From contig NZ_JAGGLB010000023.1 in assembly GCF_017874215.1 (NCBI RefSeq), positions 116,052 through 180,051 on the forward strand: a stretch of 64,000 bases of DNA, read 5' to 3'. Positions 26,671 to 36,006 of this stretch are shown one piece after another. Each line of letters begins with the position of its first letter. Within the stretch, counting starts at the first letter, position 1. A program made the position numbers and the translations under genes. Source of the stretch: Paenibacillus eucommiae (lineage in GTDB: Bacteria; Bacillota; Bacilli; Paenibacillales; NBRC-103111). Under the pieces are notes generated by a model that did no database searches, had not been told where the DNA came from, and saw nothing but the letters and a program-made list of their open reading frames with translations.

Positions 26671-27650
26671 CTCTTCCTTAACATCCAGCTTTCAACGAGC
26701 TGATAAATATGATCGCTAAGCTTTTCCGCATCATGCCTGAGATAGGTCCGAAATAGAACCAGACGGTCCGCAATGACGCGGTACCCCTTCTTCGCCACTT
26801 CCTCTAGGTCCAGATGAACGGCCTTAGCTCCCTGCTCCGCATATTTGGCCTGCACCTGGGGAGGAATCTCACCATTATTAACAATAACATAATCAAACAG
26901 ATGATGCCCGACATGATCATGAATCGCATCCAAATGGTCACTAACCGAATAACCATCCGTTTCGCCTGGTTGAGTCATAACGTTGCAAATGAACATCCTG
27001 ACTGCGTCAGAGCGAAGAATTTCCTCAACAATTTGGGGAACAAGCAAGTTCGGCAGCACGCTCGTATACAAGCTTCCAGGCCCGCATAGGATAGCATCTG
27101 CTTCACGAATCGCCTGAAGAGCTTCCTCCAGAGGGGCTACATCCTTAGGCTCAATATAAAGCCGTTTGATTTTTCCTAATGCCTTCGGGATTTTGGATTC
27201 TCCCTCAATAGTTGTTCCGTCTTCCATAACCGCTCTCAAGCTGATCGCTTCTCTGGAAGCCGGGAGAACTCTTCCCCGTACAGCAAATACACGATTCATT
27301 TCCTGAACGCCAGTGACAAAGTCACCGGTAATATCAGTAAGGGCCGCCAAAATTAAGTTTCCCAGACTGTGACCGGCAAGTCCTGTACCTGTCTGGAAAC
27401 GATATTCCAGAATCTGTGAGAGCAAAGGCTCTACATCAGCGAGCGCTGTCAGCACGTTGCGAATATCTCCTGGCGGAGGCATGTGCATTTCAGAACGAAG
27501 TATCCCGGAGCTGCCGCCATCATCCGCAACAGTTACAATTGCCGTAATATCGACCGGCTTCTCCTTTAGTCCCCTGAGCATTACAGAAAGACCCGTTCCC
27601 CCGCCAATGACTACGATTCGTGGAATACCCCGAGGATCGTCTTTTTTCAT
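26667..27650 (-). CDS. yvcK: Gluconeogenesis factor YvcK (CofD-like)
   Basis: A 327-residue UPF0052/CofD-fold protein with the nucleotide-sugar-binding start IVVIGGGTGLSVMLRGLKE and the conserved TVADDGGSSGILR, PPPGDIRNVL and GHSLGNLILAALT. In B. subtilis YvcK binds UDP-sugars and is needed for growth on gluconeogenic carbon and for cell shape. It sits between rapZ (15 bp) and whiA (4-bp overlap), the usual order. Confidence 0.96.
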   Translation of the reverse strand: MKKDDPRGIPRIVVIGGGTGLSVMLRGLKEKPVDITAIVTVADDGGSSGILRSEMHMPPPGDIRNVLTALADVEPLLSQILEYRFQTGTGLAGHSLGNLILAALTDITGDFVTGVQEMNRVFAVRGRVLPASREAISLRAVMEDGTTIEGESKIPKALGKIKRLYIEPKDVAPLEEALQAIREADAILCGPGSLYTSVLPNLLVPQIVEEILRSDAVRMFICNVMTQPGETDGYSVSDHLDAIHDHVGHHLFDYVIVNNGEIPPQVQAKYAEQGAKAVHLDLEEVAKKGYRVIADRLVLFRTYLRHDAEKLSDHIYQLVESWMLRKR

Positions 27651-27665
27651 TCAACCTTCACCCTC

Positions 27666-28553
27666 TTATAGGCGGTCACGATCCGCATCTCTATGACTTA
27701 TTCTGACTATCTCGGTTTCACTATTGTCTATGACCCTGCCCAGATATTCAGCAATAGCCACAGACCTGTGCTTTCCTCCTGTACAACCAATGCCGACGAC
27801 CACCTGGCTTTTGCCTTCCTTCTTGTATTGCGGCATCAGGAAGTGCAGCATATCGAGCAGCTTGATCAAGAACTCCTGGGTTTCCGACCATTTCATCACA
27901 TAATCGTAGACGTCAGGGTCCTGGCCTGTTTGAGGCCGCAGCTGCTCTACATAATGGGGATTCGGCAAAAACCTGACGTCAAAAATCAAGTCCGCATCAA
28001 TCGGAATTCCATACTTAAAGCCAAAGGAAACTACATTAATAGATATACGATTCGTCTCCAGATTAGTAAATCTGGAAATAATTCTTTCTTTGAGCTGTGC
28101 AGGTTTCAGCACACTGGTATCAATCACCTGTGTAGCCAGTCCCTTGAGCTCCTCCAACAGCTTGCGTTCTAGCCCAATACCCTCCAAAGGCGGGCTTTGG
28201 GGAGCAAGAGGATGTCTCCTTCGGCTCTCTTTATAACGCTGTACGAGTGTTGCATCTGTAGAATCAAGAAAGAGGATTTCATAGGTTAACGTGTAGTTCT
28301 CTTGAATAGAACGAAGTGATTCCTGAAGCGCCGTGAAAAATTCACGTCCGCGCAAATCGATTACCAGCGCGACCTTGCCGATCTTCCCCTTCGACTGTTC
28401 AATCAATTCGGCAAATTTCGGGATCAGCACAGGGGGAAGATTATCTACGCAGAAAAATCCGATATCTTCGAGGCTTTGAACGGCAATCGTTTTTCCCGCT
28501 CCCGACATTCCTGTAATGATGACCAGTTTTGCTAATGCATGGGTATCTTCCAT
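27666..28553 (-). CDS. rapZ: RNase adapter / nucleotide-binding protein RapZ (YvcJ)
   Basis: A 295-residue P-loop protein. ATG 28553 follows AAGGAAGG at a normal distance; a GTG three codons earlier would overlap that site. Walker A is GMSGAGKT, and the C-terminal RNA/metabolite-binding domain has SFGFKYGIP, DVRFLPNPHY and GIGCTGGKHRSVAIAEYL. YvcJ hydrolyses nucleotides in B. subtilis and affects competence; RapZ in enterobacteria controls GlmS levels. Which role applies here is not shown by sequence. Confidence 0.94.
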   Translation of the reverse strand: MEDTHALAKLVIITGMSGAGKTIAVQSLEDIGFFCVDNLPPVLIPKFAELIEQSKGKIGKVALVIDLRGREFFTALQESLRSIQENYTLTYEILFLDSTDATLVQRYKESRRRHPLAPQSPPLEGIGLERKLLEELKGLATQVIDTSVLKPAQLKERIISRFTNLETNRISINVVSFGFKYGIPIDADLIFDVRFLPNPHYVEQLRPQTGQDPDVYDYVMKWSETQEFLIKLLDMLHFLMPQYKKEGKSQVVVGIGCTGGKHRSVAIAEYLGRVIDNSETEIVRISHRDADRDRL

Positions 28554-28626
28554 AGGCTGCACCTTCCTTGTGAAGAACGTTAACCGGCTCTTTCGGTGAA
28601 AAGCTGCCTGTTACGCACTCCATTAC

Positions 28627-29577
28627 TTAATGATTTAGATTCAACCCCGCGGCACCCACAACACCTGCGTCGTTGCCTAATGTGGCAGGAACGATATCCA
28701 CACCTTCACGAGCCTGCTCCGGCGTGAATTTAAGAAAGGTTTCGCGGATAGGCGTAAACAATATTTCCCCAGCTTTGGAGACGCCTCCACCAATAATGAA
28801 GCGCTGCGGATTAAGGACAACGGCTATGCTGGCCATAGATTTCCCTATATAATGGGCTGCGCGGTGAACGATACGCAAAGCTACGTCGTCTCCCTGCTTA
28901 GCGGCATCAAATACGTCCTTGGCTGCTATTTTTTCGAGCAGAGCCAGTGATGTGTGCTCACTGCGTTCAACAGCATCGTTAGCCATCCGCACAATACCCG
29001 TCGCCGATGACACCGTCTCCAGGCACCCGACTTGGCCGCAGCCGCAATTGATAGCTTCGATATCAGGCACTATCGACATATGGCCAAGCTCGCCAGCCAT
29101 ACCGCCTGAGCCTTGATAAATATGCGAATCGATGATAATACCCCCGCCAACGCCTGTACCGAGCGTATAGCAGACTACATTCTTAATTCCTGCACCTGCT
29201 CCGCTCCAGGCTTCTCCAAGAGCAGCCACATTAGCATCGTTGTCTATCTTTACAGTTTTGCCCAATTTCTCTTCTAATATTTTCTTCGCCTGAACGTTGT
29301 TCCAGCCTAAATTCGGTGAGAACTTAACGATTCCCTCCGGAATGTCCAAGAAACCGGCCAGACCCGCACCAATACCGGCAACCTGATCCCAAGTAAAATC
29401 CGAATCGTCAACTATTTTCCTCACATAATCAGCTATTCGTCCCAGAACAGCCTCTGCCCCATCCTCTACCTTGGTAGGACCTTCATAAGTATGCAGAAGC
29501 TGGCCATTTTCATCACAGATACCAACTTTAATGTTAGTACCGCCTAAATCAACACCAATATAAATCTGATTTGCCAT
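28627..29577 (-). CDS. glcK: Glucokinase, ROK family
   Basis: A 316-residue ROK kinase. ATG 29577 (MANQIYIGVDLGGTNIKVG) is preceded by GAGGTGA; the frame is open 18 residues upstream without a good site. The phosphate-binding LGGTNIKVG, the catalytic Asp region KIDNDANVAALGE, GTGVGGGIIIDSHIY, ELGHMSI and the zinc motif CGCGQVGCLET are present. It phosphorylates free glucose taken up without the PTS or released from oligosaccharides. It stands ahead of rapZ-yvcK-whiA, where B. subtilis has the nudix gene yvcI. Confidence 0.93.
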   Translation of the reverse strand: MANQIYIGVDLGGTNIKVGICDENGQLLHTYEGPTKVEDGAEAVLGRIADYVRKIVDDSDFTWDQVAGIGAGLAGFLDIPEGIVKFSPNLGWNNVQAKKILEEKLGKTVKIDNDANVAALGEAWSGAGAGIKNVVCYTLGTGVGGGIIIDSHIYQGSGGMAGELGHMSIVPDIEAINCGCGQVGCLETVSSATGIVRMANDAVERSEHTSLALLEKIAAKDVFDAAKQGDDVALRIVHRAAHYIGKSMASIAVVLNPQRFIIGGGVSKAGEILFTPIRETFLKFTPEQAREGVDIVPATLGNDAGVVGAAGLNLNH

Positions 29578-29685
29578 GCGAGTCACCTCAACGAATGATC
29601 GTAATATTTGGGGCCTAAGCTCCTGTTCCAACTATAAGTCAACCCGCTAGGTTGGTCAAGATTGTTCCGTCTGTTCTGAATTTTT

Positions 29686-29721
29686 GAAAAAACGTGGAAA
29701 GGACTCCCCTTCCACGTTTTC
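29686..29721 (-). terminator. Terminator of trxB
   Basis: GAAAACGTGGAA pairs with TTCCACGTTTTC; on the minus strand a run of six T follows. It lies about 65 bp past the trxB stop. Confidence 0.85.
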
Positions 29722-29785
29722 AACTGCCCGCTGCCCAAGTTTTACCATCGGCGGCTTGCAATGATTCACAAGTATTCACGAAATT

Positions 29786-30733
29786 TTATAGCGATTGACT
29801 CCAGTCATGGACCATATGGCCTTCAAGGAACTTTTCAGAGTCCAGGGCAGCCGCACAACCACTGCCTGCAGCCGTAATAGCCTGACGGTATTTCTGATCC
29901 TGTACGTCTCCGCAAGCGAATACGCCCGGGATATTCGTTTCTGTAGTGCCTGGCGTTACAAGAATATAGCCAAGCTCATCCGTTGTAATCTGTCCGGCCA
30001 GGAAGCCCGTATTTGGCGTATGGCCAATAGCTACGAATATGCCATCCGTTTCCAGCACTTCTTCTTCACCGGTTTCGTTGTTGATGACTTTCAGGCCTGT
30101 TACGCCTTTGTCGCCAGAAATAACTTCGATCGGTGTATTATTGAGAGACCATTTAATTTTTTCGTTGGCGCGTGCACGGTCCTGCATGATTTTGGAAGCT
30201 CTCAGCTCCCCGCGGCGATGCACCAGTCGTACTTCGGAAGCAAAGCGGGTAAGGAAGTTAGCTTCTTCCATGGCGGAGTCTCCGCCGCCCACAACAATAA
30301 TCTTTTTGCCGCGGAAGAAAAAGCCGTCACAGGTTGCACAGGTACTGACACCTCTGCCCATGCTTTCCTTCTCGTTCTTGATACCTAGCAATTTAGCAGA
30401 CGCTCCGGTGGAAATAATCAAGGTTTCTGCCTCGATCACACCCAGCCCTTCTACGTTAAGCTTAAACGGGCTCTTGCCAAGCTCTGCTGAATTCACCCAG
30501 CCGGTCTTGAACTCAGCACCGAACCGCTCAGCTTGCTTGCGCATATTATCCATCAATTCCGGACCCATAATACCTTCCGGAAATCCAGGGAAATTCTCAA
30601 CTTCTGTAGTTGTGGTAAGCTGTCCGCCCGGCTCCGGGCCTTCAATAACTAGCGGTTTAAGGTTAGCTCTGGCCAAATAAATAGCAGCCGTCAAGCCTGA
30701 GGGTCCTGTTCCTATTACAACTGATTTATACAT
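29786..30733 (-). CDS. trxB: Thioredoxin reductase
   Basis: A 315-residue FAD/NADPH enzyme that reduces thioredoxin. FAD motif VIGTGPSGLTAAIYLARA, redox-active cysteines in STCATCDGFFF, NADPH motif VVGGGDSAMEEANFL and FAD-binding C-terminus GVFACGDVQDQKYRQA. AGGAGG precedes the ATG. It follows the TPR gene by 69 bp, the same neighbourhood as yvcD-trxB in B. subtilis. Confidence 0.97.
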   Translation of the reverse strand: MYKSVVIGTGPSGLTAAIYLARANLKPLVIEGPEPGGQLTTTTEVENFPGFPEGIMGPELMDNMRKQAERFGAEFKTGWVNSAELGKSPFKLNVEGLGVIEAETLIISTGASAKLLGIKNEKESMGRGVSTCATCDGFFFRGKKIIVVGGGDSAMEEANFLTRFASEVRLVHRRGELRASKIMQDRARANEKIKWSLNNTPIEVISGDKGVTGLKVINNETGEEEVLETDGIFVAIGHTPNTGFLAGQITTDELGYILVTPGTTETNIPGVFACGDVQDQKYRQAITAAGSGCAAALDSEKFLEGHMVHDWSQSL

Positions 30734-30802
30734 ATAGCTTTTCCTCCTATTCGCTCTGCGAAGTCTGTACGGCAGACTCCTTATTGGTGTAGCTTTCCCT
30801 CG

Positions 30803-32542
30803 TTAATCTATATTTAAAAACTTAGGAAAGATGGCTTCCATCTTTTCCTTAAGCCCACATGCCTCATCAATCAGCTTGACATTCTTGCTTACGGTTGAAA
30901 CGGTAACCCCATATCTGGCCGATACCTCGTTATAAGATATAGCGCGGCGGTGCATCTTGGCGATCAAATATTCGAGCGCAGCCGCCCAGCCTTCCGACTT
31001 CGTAATTCTCGGTATGCTCGGATACATACGGGTCAAATATTCAACCCATAGGATCTCCAGGTCATGCTGCTGGATCATATCATACCGTTTGTACATCCCC
31101 CGCAGTGCGATTTCCAGCACTTCCTGCCATTTGGTTTCCCATACCGGCAGGTTCGGTGTAAACGGCGATGCCTGGATCTCGATCGGCTTGTTATCCAGAT
31201 AGGCGGGAAGCGCATCTTTGACACCTATGCTTCGCAGTACAAAAATGGCTACCTTTTTCAAATAATCATCTTCACCAGGCTCTATAATAAATTCTTTGAG
31301 AGCGTCCTTCACTTCACTGTCGGCAATCAGACCAAAAGCCTGAATGACCTGCAGCTTCGTATCCATATCTCCATGGCGCAATGCCCAGAAGAATGAAGAC
31401 CGCACTAGAGGATCTTTCTTAAGCTGATCAGGAATGCCCTGCTCGAACTTCTCCAGCACGCGAAACTGCTCCTCAAAGGGTAAATGATAATGGTAGCTAA
31501 CAACAACTCTCTTACCGTCATCCTGCATTTGCTGAATTTGGTCGAGATAGAATTTAGGTATCTCCGTCCCAGGATCCAGCTTCTCAACCTGCCGCCAGTA
31601 ACGCTGGGCTTCGATATATCTCCCTATATTGCAGGCAGCAACAGCCGTATAGTGATAAAGACAAGGATCAAGATCCCCTTCTCCCGTCTTCAACAGACGT
31701 TTGAACAGATGATAGGCCTTCTCATGCTCGCCAAGAATTCCCATTGTGGTAGCCAGCTTGAACACATGGTCCTGCTGATAGGGTGACGTCTTGCGCAGCA
31801 GCGATGCCAGCTCAGCCAGCTGAGCTTTGTTGCCGAAATGCTGATGAAAAATAGCCAGGTTACAAAGAGCATGAAGGTTGCCCGCATCGATCTCAAGCAC
31901 CTCATGGATCGTTTCCATTGCTTTGCCAAATTGACCCATATAATAATAAGCAAGCGCCAAATTGTTGCGTGCCGCTAGAAAATCAGGATGCTTCTTGATC
32001 AGCTTCTCAAGCTGTCGCACCGCCTCCGAGAACTTGCCTTCTTCCAGAAGCGCTCTTGCTTTATCGTGTTCGAACAAGCCCTGACGGCTCTTGATCGTAG
32101 TTAACGGTGTCGGCCGGTCCAGCTCATAGCTTAAAAGCTCCATCATCTCTTCCGACTCTTCCAGAAATTGGCCCATCGCATCGTCCTCCAAATACCGGAC
32201 AATTGATGCCTCCGCCTGTTCGAAGCTTTCCATGTTGGCATAGTTATTAGCCATATAAAAATAGCACTCGGTCATAGCAGGATCGACCTTATCGATAATC
32301 TGCTGCAAAATGCGGTTAGATTCTTCGTAGTTCCCCATCTCGGAAAGAACGCCAGCCAGGTTGCAGTGATTCACCGGGTTTTCCGGCTCGTATTCAACTG
32401 CTCGGCGAAAATACTTAAGCGCCTTATCATAATGAAACCGATCCAATGATTGAACCGCTCTCTCGAAAAAGAATGCGGCATCCATGTGAATCGATATGAC
32501 TTTAGGCTTCAGCGCTTTGGACACACGCTTTTTCTTTTCCAT
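30803..32542 (-). CDS. TPR-repeat protein, YvcD-like
   Basis: A 579-residue soluble protein. Residues about 25-340 consist of tetratricopeptide repeats (for example FHYDKALKYFRRAVEYEPEN, FSEAVRQLEKLIKKHPDFLA and FGKAMETIHEVLEIDAGN). The middle is helical. The last about 60 residues form a small HTH-like unit (ISYNEVSARYGVTVSTVSKN) followed by a helix. The ATG follows GGAGGTG. Position between the his region and trxB matches B. subtilis YvcD. The TPR part suggests a protein-protein scaffold, and the C-terminal HTH hints at DNA or protein contact; the actual role is unknown. Confidence 0.85.
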   Translation of the reverse strand: MEKKKRVSKALKPKVISIHMDAAFFFERAVQSLDRFHYDKALKYFRRAVEYEPENPVNHCNLAGVLSEMGNYEESNRILQQIIDKVDPAMTECYFYMANNYANMESFEQAEASIVRYLEDDAMGQFLEESEEMMELLSYELDRPTPLTTIKSRQGLFEHDKARALLEEGKFSEAVRQLEKLIKKHPDFLAARNNLALAYYYMGQFGKAMETIHEVLEIDAGNLHALCNLAIFHQHFGNKAQLAELASLLRKTSPYQQDHVFKLATTMGILGEHEKAYHLFKRLLKTGEGDLDPCLYHYTAVAACNIGRYIEAQRYWRQVEKLDPGTEIPKFYLDQIQQMQDDGKRVVVSYHYHLPFEEQFRVLEKFEQGIPDQLKKDPLVRSSFFWALRHGDMDTKLQVIQAFGLIADSEVKDALKEFIIEPGEDDYLKKVAIFVLRSIGVKDALPAYLDNKPIEIQASPFTPNLPVWETKWQEVLEIALRGMYKRYDMIQQHDLEILWVEYLTRMYPSIPRITKSEGWAAALEYLIAKMHRRAISYNEVSARYGVTVSTVSKNVKLIDEACGLKEKMEAIFPKFLNID

Positions 32543-32644
32543 AGCTAGGCACCTCCGGTATCTTGAATTACTTCAAATTATACCACAGTTAGCGGGGAAG
32601 CCAAAAACCTTTATCCAAACTTATCCAAGTTAATTACTAGGAGT

Positions 32645-33595
32645 CTATACGCCGCCGTATTTAAATAAGGAAGAAATCGAACCGCCCTCAACAATAATCC
32701 GAATGGAATTGGAAAGAAGTGGCGCAATGGTTAGCACGTGGAACTTCTCGGAATGGTTCTCTGGAATCGCGATCGAGTCCGTAATAATGACCTCTTTGAT
32801 GTTAGGATGATCCAAGCGCTGTAGGGCAGGACCAGAGAAAACTGGATGGGTGGCACAAATATAAACATCATTGGCGCCTCTTTCCTTCAAGCCTTCCACA
32901 ACATTGACGATTGTCGTTCCTGTATCGATCAAATCTTCAATAATAATTGGAGTCCGGCCAGCAACCTCACCAATGACATGCGTAATAACCGACTCATTAT
33001 GTGCCGGCCGTTTCTTGATCATCATGGCAAAAGGAGCATCGAGAATATTGGCCATTTTCTCAGCTGTAGTAGCACGTCCCGCATCAGGAGATACGATAAT
33101 GGGATCCACCAGATTTTTCTTGCGAACATAATCGGTGATGACATCAAGCGCAGTTAGATGATCCACTGGAATATCGAAGAAGCCTTGAATCGCCGGAGCA
33201 TGCAGATCAATCGTAACAACACGATCGGCGCCTGCAGCGCTGAATAAATCGGCTACCAGCTTGGCTGAAATCGGTTCACGTGGAGCCGCTTTGCGTTCTT
33301 GACGGGAGTAACCATAGTAAGGGAGGACAAGATTGATCGTTTTGGCAGAAGCCCGTTTGGCCGCATCCATCATAACTAGCAGCTCCATTAAATGCTCATT
33401 GATTGGATGGGACAAGGTCTGAACCAGAAACACATCGCAATTACGGACGCTTTCCTCATACAAGCAGTAAATTTCTCCGCTCTTGAATCTGGATAATTTG
33501 ATCTGTCCTAGCGGTAAGCCAAGCTCGTTGCAAATGCGTTCCGCGAGCTTCGGATTCGAAGATCCGGAAAAGATTTTTAGATTGTCGCTATACAT
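32645..33595 (-). CDS. prs: Ribose-phosphate pyrophosphokinase
   Basis: A 316-residue enzyme that makes PRPP from ribose 5-phosphate and ATP. Conserved parts are FSGSSNPKLAERI, the ATP flexible loop YGYSRQERKAAPREPISAKL, VTIDLHAPAIQGFFDIP, VVSPDAG-like VSPDAGRATTAEKMA and the PRPP loop IIEDLIDTGTTIVN. The last two differ from the housekeeping B. subtilis Prs (RQDRKARSREPI and DDMIDTAGT), so this may be a paralogue, here tied to histidine synthesis, which consumes PRPP in its first step. It lies 99 bp downstream of hisJ on the same strand. TATAAT at about 33672-33677 (minus strand) suggests its own promoter. Confidence 0.92.
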   Translation of the reverse strand: MYSDNLKIFSGSSNPKLAERICNELGLPLGQIKLSRFKSGEIYCLYEESVRNCDVFLVQTLSHPINEHLMELLVMMDAAKRASAKTINLVLPYYGYSRQERKAAPREPISAKLVADLFSAAGADRVVTIDLHAPAIQGFFDIPVDHLTALDVITDYVRKKNLVDPIIVSPDAGRATTAEKMANILDAPFAMMIKKRPAHNESVITHVIGEVAGRTPIIIEDLIDTGTTIVNVVEGLKERGANDVYICATHPVFSGPALQRLDHPNIKEVIITDSIAIPENHSEKFHVLTIAPLLSNSIRIIVEGGSISSLFKYGGV

Positions 33596-33694
33596 GGTTA
33601 CGGTTACCTCCGAAGGTTCGTTAATAAAAAAATAAATATCAAGGAAAGTCTAGCTTCTTGTTCCCTTTATCATTATACATGATAGACAGTAAAT

Positions 33695-34501
33695 TTAAAA
33701 AGCAACAAGAGTACGCTTTCTGGCTGAAAATGTGGCTATTTCGTTAAATCCTATTTCTTTTAACTGCTCTGCGGCCAAATCCAGATATTGAGCCAGCCGC
33801 TCAGGCTGGTGGCAATCGGAACCGATGGTCAGCGGAATCCCCTGCGCATAGCAATATTCCAGCAGTCTCCTGCTGGGAAACATTTCCTCACATGGCATTC
33901 GCAGGCCTGACGCGTTCAGCTCAATGGCCAGCCCCTGCTCCTTTACCGTGTCTAGCGCCGCCTTCTCCAGCTTCCATGGATCGCGATCCGGCTTGTAGCC
34001 AAAGCGCTTAATCACATCGATATGGCCGATGAAGTCGTAAAAGCCCGTGCGCGCGGCTTTGGAGACGGCATCGTAATATTGCTCGTAAACCTCATAGATA
34101 TCGCGCCTCTCCCAGCCTGCCAGCTGCCGGTGGTCGGAGATATCCCATTCGCCCAGGAAATGCACCGAGCCAATCACATAATCCCAAGGGTAAGCCTGTA
34201 TTATGCTCTCGATTTCCGTTTCATAGCCTTCTATATAGTCTCCTTCAAGACCGATGCGGATGTCGATCTGCTCCTTATACTTTTCCTTCAGCAGAATACA
34301 TTCCTCCACATAGCGGGGCAGCTCTTCCTTGGACATCGCCATGCCGGGCAAATAGGTGGCCGGATCCACATGCAGAAGCGGCATATGGTCGGACAGCCCC
34401 AATTGCGCAAGCCCGAGCTCTATGCCACGTCTGACGTACTCTTCCAGCTCGCCCGAAGCGTGACCGCAGCGCACATGATGGGTATGATAATCAATCAGCA
34501 T
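33695..34501 (-). CDS. hisJ: Histidinol-phosphatase, PHP family
   Basis: A 268-residue metal-dependent PHP-domain phosphatase. Metal ligands are seen in DYHTHHVRCGHA at the start, LGLSDHMPL, GLEGDYI, GSVHFLG, GHIDVIKRFG and IGSDCHQPE at the end. It removes phosphate from L-histidinol phosphate, step 8 of histidine synthesis, and replaces the HAD phosphatase domain of enterobacterial HisB. It lies 23 bp after hisIE and closes the his cluster. Confidence 0.93.
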   Translation of the reverse strand: MLIDYHTHHVRCGHASGELEEYVRRGIELGLAQLGLSDHMPLLHVDPATYLPGMAMSKEELPRYVEECILLKEKYKEQIDIRIGLEGDYIEGYETEIESIIQAYPWDYVIGSVHFLGEWDISDHRQLAGWERRDIYEVYEQYYDAVSKAARTGFYDFIGHIDVIKRFGYKPDRDPWKLEKAALDTVKEQGLAIELNASGLRMPCEEMFPSRRLLEYCYAQGIPLTIGSDCHQPERLAQYLDLAAEQLKEIGFNEIATFSARKRTLVAF

Positions 34502-34524
34502 TGCTGGATCAATCCTCCGGTCCT

Positions 34525-35193
34525 CTATTTTTTCAGATGCCTGCGCTCAAGCTCCATCAGCACATCATCAAGTGGAAGCTTGGAATCACGCAGCAGGACC
34601 ATCAGGTGAAAAATAAGGTCACTCACTTCATAGCGAAGCTCGTCATGATCTTTATTTTTTGCCGCTATAATGACTTCCGCAGTTTCCTCGCCGACCTTCT
34701 TAAGGATCTTGTCGACGCCCTTCTCGAATAAATAGGTTGTATAAGCACCCTCCGGCCGCTCTGCATACCTTGAAGCAATAACGGATTCCAGGGAGGAAAG
34801 AATGGCAAATCTGTCTCCTGCAGCCGGTGCATCACTTGACTGCTGCTCCGATTCCAGCTGCACTGAATTGGTGAAGCAGGTGTATGTGCCTGTATGACAA
34901 GCTGCGCCCTGCTGTTCAACCAGAACTAGCAATGTATCCGCGTCGCAATCATAACGCAGTGCTTTCACTTGCTGTGTATGTCCCGAAGTAGCCCCTTTGT
35001 TCCAGAACTCTTGACGCGAGCGGCTCCAAAACCACGTTTGTCCGCTCTGTACGGTACGTTGTATAGACTCACGATTCATATAAGCCAGCATTAGCACGTC
35101 TTTGCTTAATGCATCCTGTACGATAGCAGGAACAAGCCCCTGCTCGTCGAAAACTATCGAATCCGCAATTTGTTCCCATGATAGCTGTGTCAA
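34525..35193 (-). CDS. hisIE: Bifunctional phosphoribosyl-AMP cyclohydrolase / phosphoribosyl-ATP pyrophosphatase
   Basis: A 222-residue fusion. The cyclohydrolase half (1-125) has MLAYMNRES, TWFWSRSRQEFWNKGATSGH and the zinc motif YDCDADTLLVLV...CHTGTYTCF. The pyrophosphatase half (about 128-222) has YLFEKGVDKILKKVGEETAE and YEVSDLIFHLMVLL. TTG 35193 overlaps the hisF stop (TTGA), showing translational coupling. It carries out steps 2 and 3 of histidine synthesis. Confidence 0.96.
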   Translation of the reverse strand: MTQLSWEQIADSIVFDEQGLVPAIVQDALSKDVLMLAYMNRESIQRTVQSGQTWFWSRSRQEFWNKGATSGHTQQVKALRYDCDADTLLVLVEQQGAACHTGTYTCFTNSVQLESEQQSSDAPAAGDRFAILSSLESVIASRYAERPEGAYTTYLFEKGVDKILKKVGEETAEVIIAAKNKDHDELRYEVSDLIFHLMVLLRDSKLPLDDVLMELERRHLKK

Positions 35194-35948
35194 CGAATTT
35201 CCACTCCCTTACCCCTAAGATCATCTTTAACTTGTTGAATCGTCAATTCTTTATAATGAAAAATCGTCGCCGCGAGTCCCGCATCCGCTTTGCCCTCTGT
35301 AAATACATCATAGAAATGATCTATATTTCCCGCTCCGCCGGAGGCAATGACAGGAATGGCTACCGTCTCGGAGACTGCCCTTGTTAGCTTAAGGTCGAAG
35401 CCATCCTTCGTACCGTCAGCATCCATGCTCGTCAACAAAATTTCGCCGGCTCCAAGCTCCTCGATACGCTTTACCCATTCCAGCGCTTTGATGCCAGTTG
35501 CTTTACGGCCTCCGTGTGTGAATACTTCCCACTCGCCCCACTGCTCATTGAACTTCGCATCTACGGCAACTACAATACACTGCGAGCCAAAGCGTCTTGC
35601 CCCATCAGAGACAAGCTGAGGATTGGTCACCGCCGCTGTATTGATGCCGATCTTATCAGCACCTGCGCGCAGCAGACGCTTCATGTCATCCACACTGGCA
35701 ATGCCTCCGCCAACAGTAAATGGAATCGTAATTTCACCAGCCGTTTTACGAACAACCTCAACCATCGTAGCTCTGCCTTCGTAAGAAGCCGAAATATCGA
35801 GAAACACGAGCTCGTCTGCGCCCTCACGATCATAGATTGCAGCCAGCTCAACCGGATCTCCCGCATCGCGGAGGTTAACGAAATTCACACCCTTTACTAC
35901 CCGTCCGTCCTTCACATCCAGGCAGGGAATGATTCTTTTGGCTAACAT
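35190..35948 (-). CDS. hisF: Imidazole glycerol phosphate synthase, cyclase subunit
   Basis: A 252-residue TIM barrel. The two catalytic Asp residues are in IIPCLDVKDGRVVKG and VVAVDAKF. Phosphate-binding loops are FTVGGGIASVDDM and ASGGAGNIDH. With HisH it forms imidazole glycerol phosphate and AICAR. In most Bacillales hisA lies just before hisF; here hisH ends only 58 bp upstream. The KRI start and the HisF-specific active site exclude that this is hisA or a fusion. Confidence 0.96.
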   Translation of the reverse strand: MLAKRIIPCLDVKDGRVVKGVNFVNLRDAGDPVELAAIYDREGADELVFLDISASYEGRATMVEVVRKTAGEITIPFTVGGGIASVDDMKRLLRAGADKIGINTAAVTNPQLVSDGARRFGSQCIVVAVDAKFNEQWGEWEVFTHGGRKATGIKALEWVKRIEELGAGEILLTSMDADGTKDGFDLKLTRAVSETVAIPVIASGGAGNIDHFYDVFTEGKADAGLAATIFHYKELTIQQVKDDLRGKGVEIR

Positions 35949-36006
35949 AAGCGTTCCTCCCCACGTGCTTTAGTTATTCTTTAGTTATCCTCTAGTTTTG
36001 AACCAT

